From positions 682,001-746,000 of the forward strand of contig CADCXD010000007.1 in NCBI GenBank assembly GCA_902806575.1: a stretch of 64,000 bases of DNA, read 5' to 3'. Positions within the stretch are counted from its first letter, which is position 1. Each line of letters opens with the position of its first letter. This DNA is from Jackrogersella multiformis (lineage: Eukaryota; Ascomycota; Sordariomycetes; Xylariales; Hypoxylaceae). This document shows, one piece after another, positions 10,426 through 21,665 of this stretch. The notes under the pieces are model-generated. The model made no database searches. It was not told the origin of the DNA and was given only the letters and a program-made list of their open reading frames with translations. The position numbers and the translations under genes are program-made.

Positions 10426-12099
10426 ATGGAACGGCACCGGCAGGCGGTGCGCGTGGTGTCGGCGGCGGTGCGGGCCTTCTTCGAGCGGTCGGAGCCGTAC
10501 CGGATCTGGCACGGCAGCACGAACTCGACGCGGCCGCCGCACCAGAAGGCCGGGGCGCGCGTCGTCGACATCAGCGGCCTGCGCGACGTTCTCGCCGTCG
10601 ACGCCGCGCGCCGCACCGCCCTCGTCGAGCCCAACGTGCCCATGGACCGCCTCGTCCAGTCCACCCTCGCCCACGGCCTCGTGCCCCCCGTCGTCATGGA
10701 GTTCCCCGGCATCACCGCGGGCGGCGGCTACGCGGGCACCGCCGGCGAGAGCAGCAGCTTCCGCCACGGCTACTTCGACGAGAACGTCGCCGCCGTCGAG
10801 GTCGTCCTGCCCGACGGCCGCGTCATGCTCGCCCGGCCCGAGCAGGGGGCCGAGTACGAGGACCTGTTCAGAGGCGCGGCCGGCGCCCTCGGCACCCTCG
10901 GCGTGGCCACGCTGCTCGAGCTGAGGCTGGTCGAGGCGAAGAAGTTCGTGCGCGCGACGTACAGGCGCACGAGCGGCGTCGCCGAGGCGGTGCGCGTCGT
11001 GAGGGAGGAGTGCGAGGAGGCCAGGGGCAACGATTACGTCGACGGCATTCTGTTCTCCAAGGACCACGGCGTCGTCGTGAGCGGGAAGATGACGGACGAG
11101 CTGCCGGAGGGCGAGAGTGTGCGCACGTTCAGCCGCGCGTGGGACCCGTGGTTCTACATGCACGCGCGGGAGCTCACCGAGGGGCTCCCTTCTTCTTCTT
11201 CTTCTTCGTCGTCCGCCGCGCCGGCAGAAGAAGGCACGGTGACCGAGTACATCCCGCTGGCGGAGTACCTGTTCCGGTACGACCGCGGCGGGTTCTGGGT
11301 CGGGCAGGCGGCGTTTGACTACTTCCGGCCGTTGCCGTTCACGCGCTTCTTCCGCTGGCTGCTCGACGACTTCCTGCACACGCGCATGCTGTACCGCGCG
11401 CTCCACGGCAGCGGCGAGAGCGGCCGCTTCTTCGTCCAGGACGTCGGCCTGCCCTACGCCGCCGCCGAGCCCTTCGTCGACTACGTCTCCGACCGCCTGG
11501 CCATCTGGCCGCTGTGGCTGTGCCCCCTCAAGACCCCCGCCGGCCCCAGCTTCCACCCGCACCTGCGGCGGCCCGGCGGTACGGAGAGCGCGGCAGCCAC
11601 AACGAAACCGGCAGGGGACGGGAACGGTAGCGGAAACGGAAAAGCAGAAGAGCAAGGCTCGATGCTCAACATCGGGGTATGGGGCTGGGGCCCCAAAGAC
11701 CCCGACGCGTTCGTGCGCGCGAACCGGGACCTGGAGCGGCGGGTGGACGAGCTGGGCGGGATGAAGTGGCTGTACGCGCACACGTACTACACGGAGGCCG
11801 AGTTCTGGCGGGCGTACGGCGGGCACCGCCCGGCGTACGAGGCCCTGCGGCGGAAGTACGGCGCGGAGTCGCTGCCGAGCGTGTACGACAAGGTGCGCGT
11901 CAGGGCCGACGCCGACGCCGCCTCCGGCGGCTGGAGGCCCTGGGCCAAGTCCCTGTGGCCCGTCGGCGGGCTCGTCGGCATCTGGAAGGGCATCCGCAGC
12001 CGCGACTACATGTTGCACCGCCGCGCGACGTGGAAGTGGAGAGGCGGTGGTGGCGACGGCGGGGCGACGGCGGGGAAGGAGAAGGATAAGGTGGCGTAG
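10426..12099 (+). CDS. FAD-dependent oxidoreductase, delta(24)-sterol reductase (DHCR24)-like
   Basis: Single exon, 557 aa. The N-terminal FAD_binding_4 domain contains VEPNVPMDRL and the segment GITAGGGYAGTAGESSS, which aligns with the DHCR24/DIMINUTO glycine-rich FAD region. It is followed by HGYFDENVAAVEVVLPDG and GAAGALGTLGVATLLELRLVEAKKFV, all diagnostic of the DHCR24 branch. DHCR24 reduces the sterol side-chain C24 double bond; ergosterol-making fungi normally use Erg4 on a different substrate, so the true substrate here is open. There is no clear N-terminal membrane anchor of the animal type. A polyserine stretch at about residues 256-264 comes from a TCT/TCG microsatellite (11190-11215). 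The gene is extremely GC-rich, so its antisense strand is open for 591 codons without being a gene. Confidence 0.85.
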   Translation: MERHRQAVRVVSAAVRAFFERSEPYRIWHGSTNSTRPPHQKAGARVVDISGLRDVLAVDAARRTALVEPNVPMDRLVQSTLAHGLVPPVVMEFPGITAGGGYAGTAGESSSFRHGYFDENVAAVEVVLPDGRVMLARPEQGAEYEDLFRGAAGALGTLGVATLLELRLVEAKKFVRATYRRTSGVAEAVRVVREECEEARGNDYVDGILFSKDHGVVVSGKMTDELPEGESVRTFSRAWDPWFYMHARELTEGLPSSSSSSSSAAPAEEGTVTEYIPLAEYLFRYDRGGFWVGQAAFDYFRPLPFTRFFRWLLDDFLHTRMLYRALHGSGESGRFFVQDVGLPYAAAEPFVDYVSDRLAIWPLWLCPLKTPAGPSFHPHLRRPGGTESAAATTKPAGDGNGSGNGKAEEQGSMLNIGVWGWGPKDPDAFVRANRDLERRVDELGGMKWLYAHTYYTEAEFWRAYGGHRPAYEALRRKYGAESLPSVYDKVRVRADADAASGGWRPWAKSLWPVGGLVGIWKGIRSRDYMLHRRATWKWRGGGGDGGATAGKEKDKVA

Positions 12100-12831
12100 A
12101 ACATGCATATACTATTGCTGTTGTATTGTGATACAAGAAAAGGACGATAGATGCATATGAGGTTTAGAAGAATCCCACTAAGGGTAATGATTTCGGTCGG
12201 TAACATACCTAACAGTAGACGTTCCTAGCCAAGTCATATGTATTGTTCTCCTTTACAACATTGTCAATCCCGCATACATACCCCTTTCGATTACGTTGCT
12301 TTTTAGATTACTAAAGCTCTGAACAGGAAGCAATATCAGGCTTGAATACCTATTCAAAGGTAACTACCCATTTTTAGAAAGGAAAAGTACTATTGTATCG
12401 GCTACATCGTTTCTTTGATACCTACCTATACATAGATGATGTTAAACCCGGTGGTAGAAGCAGTTGTGGAATTATAATACACTTTACTACGCAACATAAA
12501 AAGGCACTGTACTTAATCTCATATTCAAATCACACCCACAGCAATTGTTTCTGGCTCTAGACCAGCATCTTCTTCATTATTCTTCCATGCGAATCGTGAC
12601 GTGAAGCTCTCCTGGTATATACAAGTCGGACGCTCATCTCCGCCCAACAATATTAGTGGCTCTCTTATCTCACAGTCGTACCCCCCGTTGTATATATGGC
12701 CTCCGTGTACGTTTATAAGCTCCGATGTCTAGGAACCACAAAGAATCACCCGCGTCTAAGTAGTAGCTATGGCAAACTAGTGCCGATCTGTCTATATCGA
12801 ATGCATATCGCATCTAATGCTGCGTCCTTTT
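12100..12831. other. Convergent intergenic region between DHCR24-like and ERG13
   Basis: 732 bp between two stop codons. AT-rich, nothing recognised apart from presumed 3' UTRs of both genes. Confidence 0.5.
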
Positions 12832-14481
12832 TTATGCCTTAACAGAGTAGGTTCGCTTGAACATGTCGTCGATCTCTTCTAAGTAGTAAGTACCGCTGAC
12901 TAGAGTGGACACGTCGCCTTTGGGCTTGTAGCCCTTCTTCAGATGAGCCTGGTGGCGCAAATCACAGAACTAAAAAAAGGGATTGTTAGTCCGGATGTTT
13001 GTAGAGAAAAGACTGCTGTATGATTTGCAACTTACGGCTTCATATGTCTCGGGAGATACTGCTCGCCTCGCAGCCAATGTGTTGGGGATATCTAAGACCT
13101 TAGAGATTTGCTCGGTGCTGCCGGTGATACGCAGCGAGAGGAAACTCGACGCCAAGCCGGAACCGTAGCTGAAAAGACCGATGCGCTTTCCTTGGAGAGT
13201 AGCGCTGTCGACGTACGAAATCAAGCTAGCCAAGCCACTCCATAAACTAGCGCAGTACATGTTACCGCAGTTTGTGGCTACCTGGGTGGCTGGTGTGACG
13301 CGCTCGGCGAAGCGCTTTTTGGTGAGAGCCATAAAAGTCTTCTCAACCACCTTGTCAGACAAGGATTTCTTATAGTCCATGTCTCGGATGTCGCCAGGAA
13401 CCTCGGCAAAAGCAAGGCTGTCGGGGTTCGCCAGATAATCATGGTACAGGAGGCGCGCATAGGACTTCTGCACAACCTTGCACGTCGGGGAGTGGAAGGC
13501 CATGTAGTCAAAGCGGTCGAGGCCCGTCTTGGTGCTATCGGCAGCAGCGACACCGTTGCCATTGGCGTGGCCAGCGCCCTGCAGCAGAGTCTCGCGCTTG
13601 CAATAGGCACGGTACGCGGCATCGAGGGCTTCGGTATAGCAGTTGACCGAGTAGTGTCCGTCGACGTACGGGTACTCGCTGGTAAGGTCGGGCTTATAGA
13701 AGTCATACACATGCTGCATATAACTTCCACGTAGACCAGGCTCGACGACAACGGGGGCGTTAGGGCCAACCAGCATAGCAACGCAACCAGCGCCGCCGGT
13801 AGGTCTCGCGTTGCCCTTGGCGTAAAGAGCAATGTCACCAGCCACGACGATGGCGTCCCTCCCGTCCCAGCCAGAGGACTCCAGCCAGTTGAGTGTGTTG
13901 ATCAGAGCATTGGTACCGCCATAGCATGCATTCACAGTGTCGACGCCTTCAATGTTGGTGTTCTCGCCGAACAATTGCATCAAGACAGTCTTGACAGACT
14001 TGGACTTGTCGAGCATGGTCTCGGTGCCGACTTCAAGGCGACCGATGGAGTTAGGGTCGATATTGTAGTTCTTAAGCAACTTAGAGGTGGCAGTCAGGGC
14101 AATTGAGTAGATATCTGCGAGTTGCCCCCTTCCTTAGCACAGGTGCAAGAGCTTGGGGCTTGGGGATCGGCAGTGAGCACAACTAACCCTCTCGGTCGTC
14201 GCAGAAGGTCATCTTGGTCTGACCAAGACCAATGGTGTACTTGCCGGTGCTAACACCGTCGAACTTCTCAAGTTCGGCTTGCTCGACATACTACGAGGCA
14301 TGAGAGCGTCAGTGAGGGTTTCCTCAAGCATGGATGGTTGAGCTTTGGCGCGATGTCGGAGGGGTAAACGGAGGAGGAGGCGGGACAAGATGCCCAGGGG
14401 AGGGGAGTGACGATAACTTACCTGGCTAGGTGAGTAAAGCTCAATAGCCTTAATACCTATATTCTGAGGACGGGATGCCAT
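12832..14481 (-). CDS. ERG13: Hydroxymethylglutaryl-CoA synthase
   Basis: Four exons on the minus strand: 14481-14422, 14290-14188, 14114-13036 and 12969-12832, 459 aa. Introns are 131, 73 and 66 nt, all GT-AG. Catalytic Cys118 lies in NACYGGTNAL, Glu86 in LEVGTET, and the His motif is FHSPTCK. NARPTGG and the acyl-CoA-binding thiolase-like fold are present. The last exon encodes KKGYKPKGD and ends in RTYSVKA. The enzyme condenses acetyl-CoA with acetoacetyl-CoA to HMG-CoA, committing carbon to the mevalonate/ergosterol pathway in the cytosol. Length fits the 450-490 aa norm. All exon junctions restore conserved sequence (CDDRE|DIYSIAL, SPETYEA|FCDLRHQ). It lies tail to tail with the DHCR24-like gene. 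Confidence 0.95.
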
Positions 14482-16983
14482 GATTTCGAGCAACGAAGAG
14501 AGATAATGGGTTGGGTGTAGAAGAAGATGTTTTGGCAAGGGGGGGAAATAAATATTCTCGACCAAGTTGGTGCAGTATTCTGTATTCTATAGTGTATTCA
14601 GTATTCAGTATTCAGTCTGTGGGAACGGGTAGTGTTATTAGCACCAACATATGGCAGGGTTATCTTGGCTTCTTGGATTCACCGCTAATTAGCAATGGAA
14701 CCCAACTATAAAATAGGACAGGGGGACGAGGGGACGAAGGAACAAGAGAACAGGGGAGGGGGGATATATGTTTGCGACGCCCAGCCTGCTTCTTTCTGCT
14801 TCTGCTTCTGTCTGCCACTCTCACTCTGAATTTGCCCTGGATTTGCATGTGTGCGTGGTATGCGTGTCGATCAATGGTGGGGGATCTATGAAGAAAATGC
14901 GAAATGCTACAGACCGCCAGGGGTAAGAAGTGACAAGAACTGGCAAAAATAAAAATAAAAATAAAAACTCACCTATCAGCTATTATCTAGCGTCTCAATG
15001 TGGTATTTGGTCGTCCTTCGTCACGATGTCACAAGCCAACAAACTCAGCAACTATTGTACGTGTACGTATCTGTCTCTTGTAAACAACCCGGGAAAAGGG
15101 AAGGAGAAAAGAAAAGAGAAAATCAGAGGGAAATTGACGGGATGAATTTTAAATTAGATGATATACAGACGGTCAAGAAAAAGTCTTGTCGATACCTACA
15201 ATCTACATATGTAAGTATTGAATTCATTGGTTATGTATTTTTTTACTCGGGAGAAAATCCATTACCCATTAAGAAAGGGGGGCACCTGCGCAGAGGGGTG
15301 GGCTTGGAGGGGAAGAGGAAAGGCTTCAAACTAAGCCTCTACTAGCTTAGTCTGCCCAATGTGGTATTATGTTACATGTAGTCGTACGTAGTTATACTAA
15401 AATCTAAAATCCAAAGTCTAAAATCATTGGCAGTCCACAGTCGCAGCATTCATGGACCCCTAAGGTTCCTGTCAACCTTGGAAGTGTCGACTCTTCGAGA
15501 GCCTAATCGCCCAAAATGGAAAGGAACGATACTCTAAACTAGGAAGAAGTCGGCTGTCACGACTTCGGACATTGACGCCTGGAGTTTTCCGTGGGTCTTG
15601 TCGTGGGCCGAAAATTAACCAGACTGCCAGATAGATAATAAAAGTCCACCTATCCTGGTAAAGGCCGGTTTACACAAACCCAGATCTTGATTGACGCATA
15701 CCCAAGTACGTAAACGGTCGAAGAAGATACGCCGATTAGAAAATGTGGCGTCCTATAAAACCCTTCGAGTATCATACCTAGGTACTTACACTAGTATTGT
15801 GATGAAGGTATAGTAATTAGTAAGGTAACGAATGAGGAAATTTCCGATATCTGAGCTAGTAGCTACCTACTACAACTAACTACCTAGGTACACACCTAGT
15901 AGCCATTTAGATCTTAAGGTTAATGTAACTAAATAAGATTAAGTTATGAGCTTAAAGTTTTATTATAATACCTACCTACTTAGGTAGGTACATACATACC
16001 TAGGGAGATATCTACCTAGGTACCTGGGTAGTTACCTCGTGTACTAAAGTAGTATCAGCCGTTGCTGTCAAACTTACATCTTCAACTTCCTCCATCGTCT
16101 TAAAAAAGCATATTCACGAAAAAGGGCATGATTTAATGAATAATCTCCCATTGGTAGACGCCTAGGTATGTATGGATATTGAGTTTCATATTAAATAATG
16201 ACAGTATAGGTACATCGGAATAGCTTACTCGGCACCAAGCTTATACAAACGACTTGGGACAACGTGGCTAGGTACAAGTCAAGTCTAGGAAATCTCCGAC
16301 CTATTACGTACGTGGCTAAAAACGTAAGACCTGACAATCATCCAGCCAGCCTACATAATACCCTAGGTAATTTACCTAGGCAGCTAGGTAGGTAGGTACT
16401 CAGATTGGAACCAGCGTACATACATGGAGTGATGTGGACGGTATTAGCTCAAGGGGCCGTCGACTACCTATGTGATAGGCCAACGCACTATAGGCCATAC
16501 ACTACATAGTATACCGGGCCGGGTTGTCCAGCTTCTATTATGTACTATCCTTCAGCTATCATTCGGCATGCAATCAAACTCGGTGCCCGGCCGAGTACCC
16601 AACAACAGCAAGCGAATCATACACGTTAGACTCGGAGATCAGGCCATTCTCAACGATCTTCATCAACCAACCTATGCAGTCCCACGGAACTAGCTTAGTC
16701 ACCTCACCACATTCATATATTCACACGTATACACATATTTAGTTGACAGACAGGTAGGTAGAATAACGTTGGACGTATAGTATGGCGGACTTCGCATTAT
16801 CATATGCAAAAGCATATGCTTATCTATTATCTACCCATGATCCGCCCCTATGCCGGATTATACAAGGATACCAAGGATACCATATATCTAAGAAAGTACC
16901 CCGGTGCCGGTTCCGTAGCTGGCGGGTCGATCCGCTATAGAGATGAGGCAGTACCCGTCCCCCTCTCGCGGTTGCGGCGCCTC
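14482..16983. other. Gene-poor intergenic region upstream of ERG13
   Basis: 2.5 kb without a supported gene. The ERG13 promoter is at its left end, with ATTCAGT repeats near 14593-14620. An A4T tandem (about 14944-14966) follows, and from 15770 to 16400 there is a dense cluster of ACCTAGGTA/TAGGTAGGTA words. Short open frames (for example 15000-15345) show no recognisable domain. Confidence 0.5.
15770..16400. repeat. Cluster of ACCT/AGGT palindromic words
   Basis: At least seven matches to CCTAGGTA or TAGGTAGGTA occur here, for example about 15778, 15890, 15975, 16000, 16015, 16365 and 16385. No coding potential. The same words recur in nearly every intergenic region of the window. Confidence 0.7.
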
Positions 16984-19005
16984 TCAAGGGTCGCCGCTCG
17001 CTGGCGTTACATAGCCAGAATCATTTCTTCCATGACCTGACTCTTCCTTGGTCTTCACCTCCAACTTATCCTGTTTCTCCTCTACCGGGGATCCGGCTTT
17101 CTCGGCCTCTTTCACCACCGGCCCCTTCTTATCTGCCGGCGTCGAAGTCTCCGCCGCCTTCTTGTCCGCATCCTTTTTCTTCTGAGCCTCCTCGGCTTCC
17201 TTCTTAGTCTTTTCCTCCTTCTTCTGAGCTTCTTCCTTCCGCTTCTCCTCGGCTTCCTTCAGCTGCTTCTCCTTATGATCTCGTCGGGTTTTCTCGATGA
17301 ATTCTTCCACATTCTCGAGTGCTGCCTGAGCGTTGCGTTTATGCTTCATGAGGTACCCTTGGAGCTCAGCGGGACTAAACTCGTGCTCTGGTATCTTGGC
17401 CGCGAATTCATCCGCTAGAATGATGACACGAGCATCTTCGGCTGCCCTCTTCTTAGCTTTCTCCTCCTCAAGCTTCTCCCTGGCTTCTGGGTCGTTAGGT
17501 AGCTCCTCAGTATCACTAGGACCCCGGTCACCATCTAAACGGGCAAAGATGGCTCGGAAGATGGACGATGCCATCCCCTCGTCTGCCAAGCTAAACTGTA
17601 CGATCATATCAACGCGCCCAGGGCGTATCAGAGCAGCGTCTAGCTTGTCGATGTGGTTGGTCGTCATTATTAAAACCCGGCCTTCTTGGGACGCCACGCC
17701 ATCCAAGATGTTAAGCAGTCCAGATAGGGACAACCTCCCATTGTTGTTATTGTTTGTATTGCCATTGCCCGTGGTAAGTTGCCCCGGAACCATGTCGGTC
17801 GAATCGCTCGCAGGCTGGCTTTGAGGCTGTGGCTGGTTTTCCTCGCGGGTATGAGTGAGACCTGCCGTATCAATGTCCTCGAGTAGAACAACACAACGGC
17901 GAGGAAGCTCCGCAAACAAGGAGGCAAGATTCTCCTCGTTAGCTGTGATGGAACTTAGACTGACGATATAAATCCGCATCTTGAAAAAGCCGGCTAGGGC
18001 GAGACTCAATGAGCTCTTACCCGTGCCGGGAGGACCATGTAGCAAATAGCCCCGTCGGTAAGGGATTCCTCGACTAACGCACGTTAATTCATTTCTTGTC
18101 TTATTAAGGAATATGTTGCAGTCGAAAATAACTTACTTTGCATACCAGCGTTGTGTGGTAGGGTCGAGATAGTCGGTGACATCGTCAATAAGATCTTGCT
18201 TAGTCTTCTCATTCAAGATAACCGTTGAAAAGGGGCGAGTGGCTCGTGCCATACATCGTTGCCAAGTAGTTTCCGAAGATCCTGGTTTGAGTGTCCCACG
18301 ATATATGAGGGTTTTATGCGCGTCCCTCTTCATATACATCTGGCGAGCCTCCAAGAGAAGCTCCTTCAAAATCCAGGGATTGCGGCCAAAGCACGAGATC
18401 GAGATTTCCTCGCGCTGGCTGGGAAGGCGATATGGGCTCTGATCCTCCTTCGACGACCTTCGGAATAAGAGCAAGCGGCCACGATACCAGAAGTAGTGAC
18501 TACCAAATGAAGGCGTGTACGACAAGGCCTTCTTCTTCTTTTGATCGGCTTCTTTTTCCCACTCTTCCTCGTCCTCGTCATCATCGTCGCCCCAACTCCA
18601 GAGGAAATAGCATCGAGAATTCAAGTTGGTGTTCACTACGAACCGCCGGGCGCCCTGCGAGAATTGCTGCCGGGACACCCAAGCCATAATTATGTTGTAG
18701 ACCTCGTCATCGACCCGGATGTCGACGACAGACATGAAGTGAGCCTCGAGTTGGTCCCAGAAGTAGGAACTGGCATAGTTCCAGACGACCGTCAGAGCAC
18801 CCGTGAGAAGCAGCAGAGGAATGTACAGGTTAAGGTCAATATGTAAGTACTTCTGTATCACGCCGGCGAACATCGAGAACCCAGGGAAGAAGATGTCGAG
18901 CACCGCCAGCTGAGGAGTCTGTGATGTACCGGAGGCGTAAGCCGAACCGACGGATTCGTTGGCCTCCATAGAGGACCCCGAAAAAGGGTTTACCATGGTG
19001 ACCAA
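16984..19005 (-). CDS. BCS1-like AAA+ ATPase
   Basis: Two exons, 19005-18137 and 18073-16984, joined by a 63-nt intron in phase 2; 652 aa. The N-terminus has one transmembrane segment (about residues 59-77) and then the BCS1_N domain. The AAA domain opens with the conserved RGIPYRRGYLLHGPPGTGKSS restored across the intron (Walker A 303-310) and has Walker B CVVLLEDID and the sensor region IMTTNHIDKLDAALIRPGRVD. An acidic D/E-rich insert lies in the N-terminal domain and a long K/E-rich, probably coiled-coil tail at the C-terminus. True Bcs1 inserts the Rieske protein into complex III, but filamentous fungi carry many paralogues with added tails, so function and location are open. It is much longer than yeast Bcs1 (456 aa), which favours a paralogue. 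Confidence 0.85.
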
Positions 19006-21665
19006 TAAGAGGTCAAGGAAAATTGATATACTAGATAGATATAAACCGACAGCTCATTCTAGATATGACAATAAGAAAATAGTGTCGAGTTTAAACATTG
19101 CCGTAAGGAGGTTGTTCTTTAGTGCTGAGCAATGCAGCATTTATAAAGGATTTTATCAATGGTCCCTCCATAAGTTTATATATTGCCCATCCATGATATA
19201 GGACGGCTTAGGCAGTCACTAGCAAGAACTGAATACAGTATCCAAGGCAATGTATTTTCGTGACTTTGAGGCAACCATATAGAGGAGGCTTGATAGTCAC
19301 TGTGTTGCTGTTGATTGGTTGACTCAGGCCGCAGATTGACGGTATAAACTCACACGACTGGGTTGGTTGTCAGCACTACATGGGGCTAATAACTGGAACT
19401 GGACCACACGACTAGGGGGTGATGTGATGTAAGACTCGTGCTGCCGCTCATATGTATCCAGTAGGTATGTATGCTAGGAAAGCCCAGACAAAGAGCATCG
19501 GAAGAGATGAGATGGCAAATGAGATCGCCCACCGCTAGTCCGCTAGGGCTACCCGAATCCAGCAGCCCGAACGAGCAGCAGGCACCAATGCTACGATCCT
19601 ATCCCATCACATCCCTCCCTCCCTCCCCTCCCCGTCCGCGATTTGCTCGGCCTCTGAGCCTCAACCTCGTTCGCTGTCGACGCCCACCTCACCGAAAACT
19701 TCGGGACAACGATCCAATGGCAACCCCGCTTCCGCCATGTCGAGAGTGTTACCACCAGACGCTAGGCTGGTAGCTTATTCGACGGAGAGGGAAGAAAAAA
19801 CCGGAAATTTATTTTTAAGCATGCGGCAGGCTTGCATATTGTGCAAGTCACACGACCTGCCGAGAAGGAGAAGAAGGCGCGCAGCTACCTGGGAAATTCA
19901 GGATTACGAGACTATACAACGGGACGCGCGATGAGGAGGAGGAGGAGAAGAAGAAGACCCTCTTCCTCGCCACCGGCGCGGGTGAGATTGCAGCAGCAGG
20001 GGGTGGCCTGTGTCTGTCTGCCTTGTTTGCGGGGCCCGTCTAAGTAGTGGTAGTAGTGTATAGCAGATCTGATGGGCGTGGGTGTCATCTTTCAGCCGTC
20101 AGTCATCCCGTCCCAATCCTATCCGTCAATCACGTTTGGACTCCGCAGCATGGTGCGGTGGCTTGGAATGCTACCCTACACGTAGGTACGCTGAAGAATT
20201 ACCTACATACACACATACGTACCTAGGACTCAGCCCTAGACTAAACCCCCTTCGACATAACCCTTATCAACCGTCAGCGCCTTCGCTTCGCTGCATGGCA
20301 TGTTTGCCGTCAGCCGAAACATTAAGATCCTGCTGCTATTGCACTATGTATGTGCATCTACGTCCTTGCTATTTTCTTTGACCTCTGACTGCGATGCTAC
20401 CTTAGGTAAAGTTTCAGGGCGCTTCGATGTGGAAAAGCACGTCCGAATACCGCTCGCAAATTCTGCTGCTGCAGATCTCCTGCTGACACCAAGGTTATAT
20501 GATGTATAATAAGGCAACAGCGCTAGCAATACCTAGGTAAACTTGTGATGATATGACCAATGCGATGTGATGGATAACGATGACTAGGTATAAGTTATAG
20601 AATATACGCAGTTGGCAAGTCTAACATTGCACGGCCTGTGCCTGAGAATGAGAATGTCCGATCGTAAGGTGGCTGAGTCGCTATAGTTGGTATTGGCTAA
20701 GAGAGAGGGGCGCTTGGCTGGGGGGTATTAGCTAAGGCTATAGAATTCAAAGGCGACTACTGTATGTAGGTATACCTAGATAGCTACAGTACCTAGGTAG
20801 ACTATACATCTAGGTTTTTAGTTGTCTACCCCTTTTTCTGTGTACCTAAGGGATCTAGGCCAGATGACTCAACAAGCTTCCCCACTGTACGAACTTTTCT
20901 TTCTCAGCCCCTGGAGTCTTTCCACCACACATCTTCTTGTATGCAGTCAGACAGTATCTCCAATGGCATCCATGGCATCCATAGTATCCATGATTCTATA
21001 CAGCTCAGCCCAGTGACTCTATTAGTGTAGATAAATAGATATAATATTACCTGGGGTTTTGCTATACGGAAAAGCTGTCTCTCTTCTTCCCAATAGTCGC
21101 CTGTTGGGCTCCATTAAATCTCATGCAAAGTGCCCAGTCTGTGATGGTGAACCAGTCAGTCGATTTTATGGCATTCTTCGAGTTTCGGATGGCCACTCAA
21201 GTTCCTAGACCAACGGTGACCCAACTGACAACTGTTCGGTGTCAGGCTCTCGCGACCCAGTATGGGAGCACGTTCTCACGTAGTTACGTAGGTGATTATA
21301 AAATATCGATTGCACTAACTACCTATCACCACGAAAGGCTTAGAATTGCCTGCGCTAGTATCAGTTGTCTCTTGAATGGGTCATCACTCATTTTGCCCTT
21401 TTGCAGATGTGTACCCGTGAGGAAAGGCTTTGTCCCTCAGCTCTTTCCCCTTCCCTTGTGATTCGTTACAATACTGCCATGCATGTCAAAAAGTGCTGTT
21501 ATCCTTAACACGAGTTCCACCTCAACGCCGTTACACTAAAGTCCAGCGAATAAGAAACCATCCGTTCCGTAAAAGTCATAGAGATTAAGTCATTCGTAAT
21601 CCATACAGAGGTGGTTCAGTATGAACCCGTCTCGACACATAGTATCATTAGTTTCATTAGTCTCA
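19006..21665. other. Gene-poor region
   Basis: 2.66 kb without a supported gene. Open frames at 19471-19773, 20082-20381 and 21123-21461 lack domains and consistent composition. A purine tract (GAGGAGGAGGAGAAGAAGAAG) lies near 19932-19955, and CCTAGGTA words occur near 20222, 20530 and 20790. Confidence 0.45.

Noticed and set aside
10333..12108. 591-codon minus-strand open frame
   Set aside because: It mirrors the DHCR24-like gene, has runs of Arg/Pro/Gly/Ala expected from antisense of GC3-rich codons, and no recognisable domain; the plus-strand protein clearly matches a family.
16804..17040. 78-codon plus-strand frame at the 3' end of the BCS1-like gene
   Set aside because: Overlaps the stop region of the BCS1-like gene on the other strand and has no domain.
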